Shown one piece after another: positions 45,978 to 53,758 of a stretch of 64,000 nucleotides of DNA; positions within the stretch are counted from its first letter, which is position 1, and each line of letters begins with the position of its first letter. The DNA comes from Acidimicrobiia bacterium (GTDB taxonomy: Bacteria; Actinomycetota; Acidimicrobiia; Spongiisociales; ZC4RG35). A program made the translations under genes and the position numbers. The notes beneath the pieces were generated by a model. The model saw only the letters and a program-made list of their open reading frames with translations, was not told the origin of the DNA and did not search any database. The stretch is from the NCBI GenBank assembly GCA_026002975.1, contig BPGJ01000001.1, positions 248,001-312,000 on the forward strand, in the 5' to 3' direction.

Positions 45978-46078
45978 GACGGCGTCTCATCGATCAGGCG
46001 TTGGCACCGTGCCGGCGACCGGCCGGTTGCCGCGGCTTCCCAGGGCCTGTCCCTCCACCGCTCTGGATGAGCGCTGTC
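45978..46078 (-). promoter_or_regulatory. SAM-I (S-box) riboswitch upstream of metX
   Basis: Read on the minus strand, the region has the S-box core AGCGGTGGAGGGACAGGCCC, then GCGGCAACC, later GGTGCCAAC and GATGAGA. P1 pairs GCGCTCATC near 46075 with GATGAG-A-CGC near 45984. Between it and the ribosome site lies ACGGGACCTCCCGT (self-pairing), whose ACCTCC (45971-45966) is complementary to the GGAGGT of the ribosome site (45929-45924). No U-rich terminator is seen, so control is probably at translation start. Confidence 0.92.
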
Positions 46079-46113
46079 AACCAGTCGGAGTGTGCCATCC
46101 GGCTCGGTCTCGG

Positions 46114-46899
46114 TCAAGGTCGGAGGAACGAGACGGCCAGCTCCAAGAGCTCTCCGGGTCGCTCGAACACCAGCCCGTGGCCGGCGCCGGGAAGCTCCAC
46201 CAGTTCGGCCTCCGGGATGGCGGAGGCGAGGCCGGCCCCCGCTCGAGGTGGGGTCATCACGTCGGCGGTGCCGACCACCACCAGGGTGGGGCACGTCACC
46301 TTCGGGGCCCGCTCCGCGCCCGGATACGCGGCGCAGGCCCGAAGGTCGACGGCCAGGGTTCCGGTCCGCAGGGCCCGTTCGAGGAGGCGGCGGGTGAGCC
46401 CTCTGCTCCAGGATCCGGGTTGGGGGTGGCCGCCGAGCTGGTCGGCACCGCGGTGGATCCAGTCGACCATCATGTCCACCGCCCGGGGGGAACGCTGCTC
46501 GGCGGCTTCCAGGAGCCGGGGATTGACCTCCATCGTGCCCGAGGTGGCTACCAGCATCAGCTTGTCGACCAGGTCGGGCCGGGACGAGGCCAGCTCCAGG
46601 CCGACCAGGCTGCCCATCGAATGGCCGATGATCCCGATCTGGTTCAGATTCAGGGCAGCCACCAACTCGGCGGTCACCTCCGCCATCTCCTCGATGGTGG
46701 TAGCGGCCGGTGGGGGGCTGGCGCCGTGCCCGGGGAGATCGGGCGCGAGGGCCCGAAAGCCTCTGTTGGCCAGGGCCCGGGTGAGGAACCGGTAGATGCT
46801 GTGGTCGCCTCCCGCGCCGTGGAGGAGCAGCACGGGTGGGCCGTCACCCGACGCGGCTCCGTGCACGAACACACACCTGCCGCCTGCTTCGACCAGCAC
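46114..46899 (-). CDS. Alpha/beta hydrolase
   Basis: A 261-residue soluble hydrolase. It has LLLHGAGGDHSIYRFL (oxyanion region), DLPGHGASPPP, the nucleophile elbow IGHSMGSLVGLEL, the acid in VVVGTADVMTPP and the His in LPGAGHGLVFERP, so the triad is complete. It lies between metY and metX with 2 nt to the metY stop, so it may be co-expressed with methionine genes. The substrate is unknown. Confidence 0.88.
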   Translation of the reverse strand: MLVEAGGRCVFVHGAASGDGPPVLLLHGAGGDHSIYRFLTRALANRGFRALAPDLPGHGASPPPAATTIEEMAEVTAELVAALNLNQIGIIGHSMGSLVGLELASSRPDLVDKLMLVATSGTMEVNPRLLEAAEQRSPRAVDMMVDWIHRGADQLGGHPQPGSWSRGLTRRLLERALRTGTLAVDLRACAAYPGAERAPKVTCPTLVVVGTADVMTPPRAGAGLASAIPEAELVELPGAGHGLVFERPGELLELAVSFLRP

Positions 46900-46901
46900 T
46901 C

Positions 46902-48191
46902 TCAGCCGTCCTGGGAACGTCGGAGCGCTTGACGCAGGTCGGCGATGAGGTCGTCCGGGTCCTCCAACCCCACCGACACCCTGATCAAACCCTCGTCGAT
47001 GCCGGCCGCCTCGAGCTGTTCGGGACTCATCTGCTGGTGGGTGGTGGACGCCGGATGGATCACCAGCGACCTGACGTCACCCACGTTGGCCAGGTGGCTG
47101 AACAGGCGGACCGACTCGATGAACCGCCGCCCGGCTTCCCGACCACCTCTGATCCCGAATGCGAAGATCGAGCCGGCGCCCAGGGGCAGCAGTTTGGCCG
47201 CCAACTCCCGGTCGGGATGGTCGTCCAGCTCCGGGTAGCTGACCCACTCCACTTCGTCGGCCTCGACCAGGTAGGCGACGATCCGGCGGGTCGACTCCAC
47301 GTGCCGTCTCATTCGGACCCCCAGCGTCTCCAGGCCTCGGATCAGCTCGATGGCCACGTCCGGGCTCATGCAGGCCCCGAAGTCCCGCAGTCCTTCGGCC
47401 CTGGCCCGGGCGGCGAAAGCCGCCGGACCGAACTCGTCGGCGAACACCACCCCGTGGTACGGGGGGTAGGGGTCGGTCAGGGTGGGGAAGCGGCCGCTGG
47501 CTCTCCAGTCGAAGGTGCCACCGTCGACCACCACCCCGCCGATCACCGTCCCGTGCCCACATATGAACTTGGTGGCCGAGTGGATCACGATGTCGGCTCC
47601 CCAGTCGAAGGGTCGGCACAGGTAGGGACTGGCGAAGGTGTTGTCCACCACCAGGGGGAGTCCGGCCTGGTGGGCGATCTCCGCTACCCCGGGCAGGTCG
47701 AGGACCTGCATGGTCGGGTTGCCTATGGTCTCGCCGAACACCATCCGGGTCTCCGGACGGATCGCATCCCGGAAACCATCCAGGTCGCGAGGGTCGACGA
47801 AGGTGGTCTCGATGCCGAACCGGGGGAGCGTGTGGAGGAACAGGTTGGCGGTGCCTCCATACAGCGCCGACGACGTGACGATGTGGCCGCCCGACCCCAT
47901 CAGGGTGACCACCGCCAGCACCAGGGCCGCCTGCCCCGAGGCGGTGGCCACCGCCGCGACTCCACCCTCCAACGCGGCCATCCGCTCTTCGAACACCGCA
48001 ACGGTCGGGTTGGAGATGCGGGTGTAGATGTGACCGGGGATCTCCAGGTTGAACAGCGACGCCGCCTGCTCGGTGTCCTCGAACACGTAGGAGGCGGTTC
48101 GGTAGATGGGGGTGACCCGGGCACCGGTGGTCGGGTCGGGACGGGCTCCGGCGTGGACCGCCAGGGTGTCGAAGCCGGGGCGTTCGGCCAT
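46902..48191 (-). CDS. metY: O-acetylhomoserine sulfhydrylase
   Basis: Makes homocysteine from O-acetylhomoserine and sulfide. The 429-residue PLP enzyme has FDTLAVHAGARPDPTTGARV, IYTRISNPTVAVFE, SSALYGGTANLF, DNTFASPYLCRP and the PLP-lysine motif HSATKFICGHG. ATG 48191 lies 7 nt after TACAGT on the minus strand, suggesting a leaderless message. The upstream in-frame extension is low in complexity and overlaps the divergent gene. Confidence 0.94.
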   Translation of the reverse strand: MAERPGFDTLAVHAGARPDPTTGARVTPIYRTASYVFEDTEQAASLFNLEIPGHIYTRISNPTVAVFEERMAALEGGVAAVATASGQAALVLAVVTLMGSGGHIVTSSALYGGTANLFLHTLPRFGIETTFVDPRDLDGFRDAIRPETRMVFGETIGNPTMQVLDLPGVAEIAHQAGLPLVVDNTFASPYLCRPFDWGADIVIHSATKFICGHGTVIGGVVVDGGTFDWRASGRFPTLTDPYPPYHGVVFADEFGPAAFAARARAEGLRDFGACMSPDVAIELIRGLETLGVRMRRHVESTRRIVAYLVEADEVEWVSYPELDDHPDRELAAKLLPLGAGSIFAFGIRGGREAGRRFIESVRLFSHLANVGDVRSLVIHPASTTHQQMSPEQLEAAGIDEGLIRVSVGLEDPDDLIADLRQALRRSQDG

Positions 48192-48229
48192 GCGGAGAAC
48201 TGTAGAAGGTGGAGGGGTACGATGCGGGC
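48192..48229. promoter_or_regulatory. Divergent pair of leaderless promoters
   Basis: In 38 bp, the minus-strand -10 TACAGT (48204-48199, 7 nt from the metY ATG) and the plus-strand -10 TACGAT (48218-48223, 6 nt from GTG 48230) sit back to back. Confidence 0.55.
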
Positions 48230-48979
48230 GTGCTGGTGGTGGTGACCGGAGGGACCGGGGTGCTCGGGTCCCGGGTCGCCGGCATCCTCCGGGACCGGGG
48301 CCACCAGGTGCGGGCAGTGTCACGACGCTCCGGTGACCTCCGGGTGGACATCACCACCGCGGAGGGGCTGCCTCAGGCGATGGACGGCGCCGAGGCGGTG
48401 GTGCACTGCGCGACCAGCTCCACCCGACCAGGTCAGGTGGACCTGACCGGTACCCGGCGGCTGGTGGAAGCCGCCCGAGAAGTAGGCGTGCGGCATCTGG
48501 TCTACCCCGGCATCGTCGGGTCGGAGCTGATCCCTCTCCGCTACTACCGGGCGAAGACCGCGTCGGAGGACCTGGTCGCCGGATCGGGGATGGGTTGGAC
48601 GATCCTCCGCTCCACCCAGTTCCACCAGCTCCTCTGGAAGGGTCTCGAGCTGCTGGCTCGGCTGCCGGTGATGGTGGTTCCCGGCAACACCCGGTTCCAG
48701 CCCATCGACCCGATGGTGGTGGCCCGTCTCCTGGCCGACGCGGTGGAGGCAGGACCCCGAGGAAGGATGCCCGACGTGGGCGGCCGCTACATCTACACCA
48801 CTCGGGATCTGGCCCGGTCCTACCTGGGCGCCACCGGGCGGCGCCGACTGGTGGTGGCGGTCGACTACCCGGGGCTGGGGGCGGCCGCGTTCCGAGCCGG
48901 CGCGAACCTGACACCCAACCGGGACGCGGAGGGCGAGACGTGGAACCAGTTCGTGGCTCGCCAGATGGCCGCTCAGTGA
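48230..48979 (+). CDS. NmrA-like NAD(P)-binding protein
   Basis: A 249-residue atypical extended SDR. The cofactor loop VTGGTGVLGSRVAGIL starts the protein, followed by VRHLVYPGIVGSELIPLRYY, which ends in a YYRAK motif as in NAD(P)-binding NmrA/complex I NDUFA9-like proteins. GTG 48230 is selected as leaderless start. Relatives act as redox sensors or quinone or nucleoside-sugar reductases; no specific role can be given. Confidence 0.82.
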   Translation: MLVVVTGGTGVLGSRVAGILRDRGHQVRAVSRRSGDLRVDITTAEGLPQAMDGAEAVVHCATSSTRPGQVDLTGTRRLVEAAREVGVRHLVYPGIVGSELIPLRYYRAKTASEDLVAGSGMGWTILRSTQFHQLLWKGLELLARLPVMVVPGNTRFQPIDPMVVARLLADAVEAGPRGRMPDVGGRYIYTTRDLARSYLGATGRRRLVVAVDYPGLGAAAFRAGANLTPNRDAEGETWNQFVARQMAAQ

Positions 48980-49989
48980 TCTGGCGAGCCCTCGGCGAAG
49001 ATCCGAGCCAGGTCGTCGAGTAGGTCGGACGCCCGGTCGAGGTGTCCTCGGGCCCGGAAGGCGTGGATGGCCGCCTGGTCGGGCTTTCCCTCCTCCGCGG
49101 CTTGGCCCGCTGCGGACGCCGCGGCCGCCGCCTTCTCGCATTCGGCGGCCAGACGCCGATAGCCGTCGGTCAGCTCCTCCAGATACGGCGCCCGGGTCGG
49201 AGCCCGACGGGGGGTGGCGGGCAGCTCGTCCACACCGACCGGCCGGGGCGGGGGCGGGTCGGCCAGCACCTTCTTGGCGTCTTCGATGCTGAAACGTCCG
49301 CTGGTCACCTCCCGGCCCACGATGACCCCGGCCAGTCTCCGCCCGTTGGCCTCGAGACCGACCAGGGTCCGGAGGTCGTCCAGGTTGCGGACCCCGCCTG
49401 CTGCGATCACCGGTTCGGAGACGATGGTGAGGGCCTCGACCAGCATCCGGTAGTCGGGAGGTTCGGTGAGGGCGTCTCGCCCGGCTTCGGCGATCAGGAA
49501 GGCTGCCGCTCCCGCCGAAGACATCTCGATGAGCACCTCCTCCAGGTAGCGGCCGCTGTTCTTGGTCCATCCCCGGGTGGCGATCTCCTCGTCGGGCCGC
49601 ACGTCCAGGGAGATGGCGACCTTCCCTGGGTAGTCGCGGCACAGGTCCCACACCATGTTCTGGTCCTCGATCGCCGCGGTGCCCATCACGATCCGCCATG
49701 CGCCCCGGTCGATCAGCCGTGCGGCCTCGACGTGGCTGCGGATCCCGCCCGCAATCTGCACCGGCACATCGAGTTCGGAGATGATCCGGTCGATGAGCGG
49801 CCGGTTGACGTAGTCGCCGTAGGCGGCCGCGTTCAGGTCGACCACGTGGATCCGGTCGGCGCCCTGCTCCACCCAGTGTCGGGCCCGGTGCAGAGGGTCG
49901 GGATCCAGGGCTATGGCTTCCCGCAGGTCCCCCCTGGGGAGCCGCACCGCGATTCCGTCGAGGATGTTCACCCGGGCGTATAGCTCCAT
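48973..49989 (-). CDS. HisA-like TIM-barrel protein with altered catalytic Asp and extra C-terminus
   Basis: The first 240 residues are a HisA/HisF barrel: LHRARHWVEQGADRIHVVDL, VQIAGGIRS, RIVMGTAAIED, ISLDVRPDE and PVIAAGGVRNLDDL. The normal HisA/PriA start is PAIDL with Asp8 as a catalytic residue; here the aligned segment reads ARVNILDG, giving Asn. The second catalytic Asp (SLDVR) is kept. A 95-residue helical, Ala-rich extension (residues 243-338) is absent from HisA. It may be the lineage's HisA or a paralogue. ATG lies 6 nt after TAGGCT. Confidence 0.78.
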   Translation of the reverse strand: MELYARVNILDGIAVRLPRGDLREAIALDPDPLHRARHWVEQGADRIHVVDLNAAAYGDYVNRPLIDRIISELDVPVQIAGGIRSHVEAARLIDRGAWRIVMGTAAIEDQNMVWDLCRDYPGKVAISLDVRPDEEIATRGWTKNSGRYLEEVLIEMSSAGAAAFLIAEAGRDALTEPPDYRMLVEALTIVSEPVIAAGGVRNLDDLRTLVGLEANGRRLAGVIVGREVTSGRFSIEDAKKVLADPPPPRPVGVDELPATPRRAPTRAPYLEELTDGYRRLAAECEKAAAAASAAGQAAEEGKPDQAAIHAFRARGHLDRASDLLDDLARIFAEGSPDH

Positions 49990-50001
49990 GGGGGCAGCCT
50001 A
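49990..50001 (-). promoter_or_regulatory. -10 box of a leaderless promoter overlapping a stop codon
   Basis: TAGGCT on the minus strand (50001-49996), 6 nt before ATG 49989. The TAG is the stop of the upstream repair-fusion gene. Confidence 0.5.
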
Positions 50002-51846
50002 CGCGGCGGAGGTGCCGGTTGGCGGGCCGATACCCAGTGCGGCCTCGGCCTCCTCGAGACGTTGACCGCCTTCCAGCACTCCTCTGAAAAGGTCTCCGTG
50101 GCGCCGTAGCCGATCCCAGATGTCGTCGATGGTGACCCTTCGCACCGATCCGATCTCCGACCAGGCGAGGGGAGCCGACACCGGGGCGCCGGGGCGGGGA
50201 CGCACCGAGTACACCGAGGCGATGGTCTGTCCGAAGGCGTTCCGGTTGTGGTCGATGAACACCTTGCCGCGGCGTTTGTCCACCTCCCATTCCATCGTCA
50301 GGTCGTCTGGATCGGCGGCGACCAGCAGTCGACCCACCGCCTCCACGAATCGACGCACCCGACGGAAGTCGTATACCGGGTCGAGGGGGACGTAGACGTG
50401 CATGCCTCGCCCCCCCGACAGTTTGGGGTAGCTGCGCAGGCCGAGTCGGGTCAGGGCGGTCTCGAGCAGCTTGGCCGCGACCACCACCTGCTCCCATTCG
50501 GCTCCCTCGGCCGGGTCGAAGTCGAAGATGGCCCAGTCGGGCCGGTCCAGGCTCCCCCGACGGGAGTGGAACGGGTGCATCTCGATGCAGGCCAGGTTGG
50601 CGAGCCACATCAGGGTTTCCCTACGGTCGGCGGTGACGAAGTCGATGACGCCGTCGGACGTGTCCACCGGGACGGTGTGCACCCACTCGGGTCGGTGCCG
50701 GGGAGCCCGCTTCTCGTAGAAGTGCTCGCCGTGGATCCCGTCCGGGTAGCGGGCCAATGAGAGGGGACGGTCGGTCAGGTGGGGTAGGAGGACGGGGGCG
50801 ATCGCCCCGTAGTAGGCGATCAGGTCTCCCTTGGTGGTGCCGTCGTCGAACAGCGGTTTGTCGGGATTGGAGATGGTCAGGGGAACCCGGGTGCCCTCCA
50901 CCTTCCAGCGTTCGGCCTGCGGCACGATCCGCACCCCACCCGGAATCCGTCGGCGGCCCGACGTCAGGGGTCTTCCCTCGGGGGCCGGGACCCGGTCGAG
51001 GGCGGCGAGGACCTCTTGGTGGATGGCCCTATGGCTGTCCTCTTCCCGGGCTTCGGAGATCAACACCAGACGTACCCCGGACCGGGCGGCTGCTTCCACC
51101 AGAGGAGCGACCCGGAGGGTGCCTTCCCCGTAGGCGACGTGTCTCACCTCGCCTCGTCGTCCCACCTGGTTGTCGGTGAACTGGGTGTGGAGAGGATCGA
51201 GCATCCAGCCGGGGAACGAGTCCCGGAGGAACTCGAACACAGCCTGGAAGGCCTCCACAGAGGTGAGACCTCCCCCGGTTCGGGCGTGGATGTGGGCCCA
51301 GTCGACCACCGGCTGGACGAAACCGAACCGGGACGCGAGCAGGGCGATGTCGCCCAGGGTGCCGAACTGGCCTTCCCGTCCTGCGGTCTCGAGGCCCAGA
51401 CCCACCTCCAGATCCTCCACCTTGGGAGCCAGGGACTCGAGGCGAGCCTCCACCAGGTCGGTCACGGCCCGCGGGTCACGTTCCCCGATCGCGCCGGGGT
51501 GCACGCACACCAGACGGGCTCCCATGGCCGCGGCGAGCTTCATGGTGTGCTCCACCGCGGCGAGGCAGCGCCTCGCCCTGTCTTCCTCCGGGACCGTCAG
51601 GACGGCGAAGTAGGGGGCGTGAACCGACAGCCAGAGTCCGGCTTCCTGCGCCGCCCGGCCGAACTCCCGGCAACGCCGTTCATCCCACGGGAAACCCCGG
51701 ACGAAGGCCAGCTCGTAGGCGCCGTGGCCCTGGGAGACCAGTTCACGACAGAACACACCGGGTTCGGCGTCGTCGGGGGGAAGGCCCGAAACGCCGAACC
51801 GGAAAAGAGGCTCCGGGTCTGCCCGGAGCCTCCACTCGTCCGGCAC
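49999..51846 (-). CDS. Endonuclease IV-like AP endonuclease fused to LigD-type polymerase domain
   Basis: Residues 1-285 are a TIM barrel with endonuclease IV metal positions: LSVHAPYFAVL, VCVHPGA, GLETAGREG, VVDWAHIH, LDPLHTQF, RHVAYGEG, LISEA. Residues 300-600 are the LigD primase-polymerase domain: ISNPDKPLFDDG, FYEKRAPRHRPEW, catalytic Asp pair in AIFDFDP, SGGRGMHVYVPL, FIDHNRNAFGQTIASVYSVR. LigD polymerases fill ends in bacterial non-homologous end joining. The usual partners (3'-phosphoesterase, ligase) are not in this protein; a ligase domain gene is at 56.4 kb. The Asp before the RH pair of endonuclease IV seems to be Val, which could weaken one metal site. Confidence 0.87.
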   Translation of the reverse strand: MPDEWRLRADPEPLFRFGVSGLPPDDAEPGVFCRELVSQGHGAYELAFVRGFPWDERRCREFGRAAQEAGLWLSVHAPYFAVLTVPEEDRARRCLAAVEHTMKLAAAMGARLVCVHPGAIGERDPRAVTDLVEARLESLAPKVEDLEVGLGLETAGREGQFGTLGDIALLASRFGFVQPVVDWAHIHARTGGGLTSVEAFQAVFEFLRDSFPGWMLDPLHTQFTDNQVGRRGEVRHVAYGEGTLRVAPLVEAAARSGVRLVLISEAREEDSHRAIHQEVLAALDRVPAPEGRPLTSGRRRIPGGVRIVPQAERWKVEGTRVPLTISNPDKPLFDDGTTKGDLIAYYGAIAPVLLPHLTDRPLSLARYPDGIHGEHFYEKRAPRHRPEWVHTVPVDTSDGVIDFVTADRRETLMWLANLACIEMHPFHSRRGSLDRPDWAIFDFDPAEGAEWEQVVVAAKLLETALTRLGLRSYPKLSGGRGMHVYVPLDPVYDFRRVRRFVEAVGRLLVAADPDDLTMEWEVDKRRGKVFIDHNRNAFGQTIASVYSVRPRPGAPVSAPLAWSEIGSVRRVTIDDIWDRLRRHGDLFRGVLEGGQRLEEAEAALGIGPPTGTSAA

Positions 51847-52029
51847 CTACCGACCGGCTTTGGTCTTCGCCGCGGGAACGAGCGTCGAAGCCGAAACGGT
51901 GGACACGTGGCCGTCGTCCCACTGGACCTCGACGAACTCGTCGCCCCGAAGGTCGATGACCACACCGGTGCGTGGTGCCTGGCCCACCTTCTTGGTCAGC
52001 GTTTCGACCTTCTGACCCTTGCGAAGCAT
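51847..52029 (-). CDS. Small DUF1918-like protein
   Basis: A 60-residue protein; TGVVIDLRGDEFVEVQWDDG followed by HVSTV resembles the DUF1918/SH3-like barrel in actinobacteria. The C-terminus is short and basic (AAKTKAGR). GGAGG precedes the ATG by nine nt. The stop adjoins the GTG of the repair fusion, so the two are probably co-transcribed. Confidence 0.72.
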   Translation of the reverse strand: MLRKGQKVETLTKKVGQAPRTGVVIDLRGDEFVEVQWDDGHVSTVSASTLVPAAKTKAGR

Positions 52030-52080
52030 GTCGATGCCCCTCCGTGTCGGTCTGTTCGAATCCTAGATACGGCGCAGGGT

Positions 52081-53718
52081 TTATGCGTCGGGGGCCATGT
52101 GCGGATACCGGTAGTCGACCGGAGGGTCCATCGTCTCCTTGATGGTGCGCACCGACATCCAACGGAGCAGGTTGAGGTAGGAACCCGCCTTGTCGTTGGT
52201 TCCGGAGGCCCGGGTTCCCCCGAAGGGCTGCTGACCGACGATCGCCCCGGTGGGTTTGTCGTTGATGTAGAAGTTCCCGGCGGCGTGGCGGAGCCGTTCG
52301 GTGGCCTGGAGGATGGCGGCCCTATCGGTGGCGAACACCGAACCGGTGAGCCCGAACGGGGAGGTGGTGTCGACCAGGTCGAGGGCCTCCTCCCATGCGT
52401 CGTCCTCGTATACGAAGACGGTGAGGATCGGGCCGAACAGTTCGGTCTCCATGATCTCGTGCCGCGGATTGGCGGTGCGGATGATGGTCGGCTGCACGAA
52501 CCATCCCTCCGACCCGTCGACGCCGCCGCCCACGAGGATCTCCAGTTCCGGGTCGCCGGCGGCTCGTTCCAACCATCCCTGGTGTTTGCGGAAGGCGGCC
52601 TCGTCGATCACCGCCCCCATGAACACGGTGAAGTCGGTGACGTCGCCCATCTTCAGGCTGCGGGTGGTGTCGAGGAGCTGGTCTTCGACTCTCTTCCACA
52701 GCCCCTCCGGTATGTAGGCCCGGGAGGCGGCGGAGCATTTCTGCCCCTGGTACTCGAAAGCTCCCCTCACCAGCGCGGTGACCAGCGGCTCGGGCGCGGC
52801 CGAGGGGTGGGCGATCACGAAGTCCTTTCCACCGGTTTCGCCCACCACCCGGGGGAAGGCCCGGTACCGTCCGATGTTCCTGCCGATCGCTCCCCACAGG
52901 CCCCGGAAGACATCGACGTTGCCGGTGAAGTGGAGGCCGGCGAAGTCGGGATGCTCGAAACACACCCGGGACACCAGGGCGCCGTCACCGTGGAGCAGGT
53001 TTATCACCCCGGGGGGTAGACCCGCCTCGATCAGCACCTGCATCAGGAAGTGGGCGGAGAAGACCTGCTTCTCGGAGGGCTTCCACACCACGGTGTTGCC
53101 GCACAGGGCCGGGGCGGTGGGCAGGTTGGCGGCGATCGCGGTGAAGTTGAACGGTGTCATCGCCAGCACGAAGCCGTCGAGGGGCCGGTAGTCGAGCCGG
53201 TTCCACACCCCGGTCGGGTTGACGTCGGGCTGTTGAGCCAGGATCCGGGAGTAGTAGTAGACGTTGAACCGGAGCAAGTCGACGGTCTCACAGGCGGCGT
53301 CGATCTCGGCCTGGTAGACGTTCTTCGACTGGCCGAGCATGGTCGACCCGTTGATCAGATCGCGGTGCCGGCCGGCGATCAACTCGGCGGCGCGGAGGAA
53401 GATGGCGGCCCGTTCGTGCCAGGGCATCGCCGCCCAGTCGGTCCGAGCCCTCATCGCAGCGTCGATCGCCGCGGTGGTGGTCTGTTCGTCGGCGGCGTGG
53501 GCGTTGGCCAGCAGCAGGTCGTGCCGGTGGGGAGCGCGACGCTCGAAGGTCTTCCCGGTGTGGACCGGGCGGCCGTCGACGTAGCAGGGGGCTTCGATGG
53601 TGTTCTTCTCCAGCTCCCTGAGCTTCTCCTGGAGTGACGCCCTCTCCGGGGTTCCCGGCGCGTAGCTGCGGACGGGTTCGTTGCTCGGTCGGGGTGGTGT
53701 GAATGCGCCGGCGGTCAT
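52081..53718 (-). CDS. pruA: L-glutamate gamma-semialdehyde dehydrogenase
   Basis: Second step of proline breakdown, P5C to glutamate. The 545-residue aldehyde dehydrogenase has MTPFNFTAIAANLP, VVWKPSEKQVFSAHFL, FTGNVDVFRGLW, GETGGKDFVIAH and the catalytic Cys in GAFEYQGQKCSAASRAY, all as in the P5CDH group. AAGGAGGAACG precedes the ATG. It is over 30 kb from the proline dehydrogenase gene. Confidence 0.95.
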   Translation of the reverse strand: MTAGAFTPPRPSNEPVRSYAPGTPERASLQEKLRELEKNTIEAPCYVDGRPVHTGKTFERRAPHRHDLLLANAHAADEQTTTAAIDAAMRARTDWAAMPWHERAAIFLRAAELIAGRHRDLINGSTMLGQSKNVYQAEIDAACETVDLLRFNVYYYSRILAQQPDVNPTGVWNRLDYRPLDGFVLAMTPFNFTAIAANLPTAPALCGNTVVWKPSEKQVFSAHFLMQVLIEAGLPPGVINLLHGDGALVSRVCFEHPDFAGLHFTGNVDVFRGLWGAIGRNIGRYRAFPRVVGETGGKDFVIAHPSAAPEPLVTALVRGAFEYQGQKCSAASRAYIPEGLWKRVEDQLLDTTRSLKMGDVTDFTVFMGAVIDEAAFRKHQGWLERAAGDPELEILVGGGVDGSEGWFVQPTIIRTANPRHEIMETELFGPILTVFVYEDDAWEEALDLVDTTSPFGLTGSVFATDRAAILQATERLRHAAGNFYINDKPTGAIVGQQPFGGTRASGTNDKAGSYLNLLRWMSVRTIKETMDPPVDYRYPHMAPDA

Positions 53719-53758
53719 CGTTCCTCCTTGGCCGATCCTCTCCCCCGATCCTATTGGA

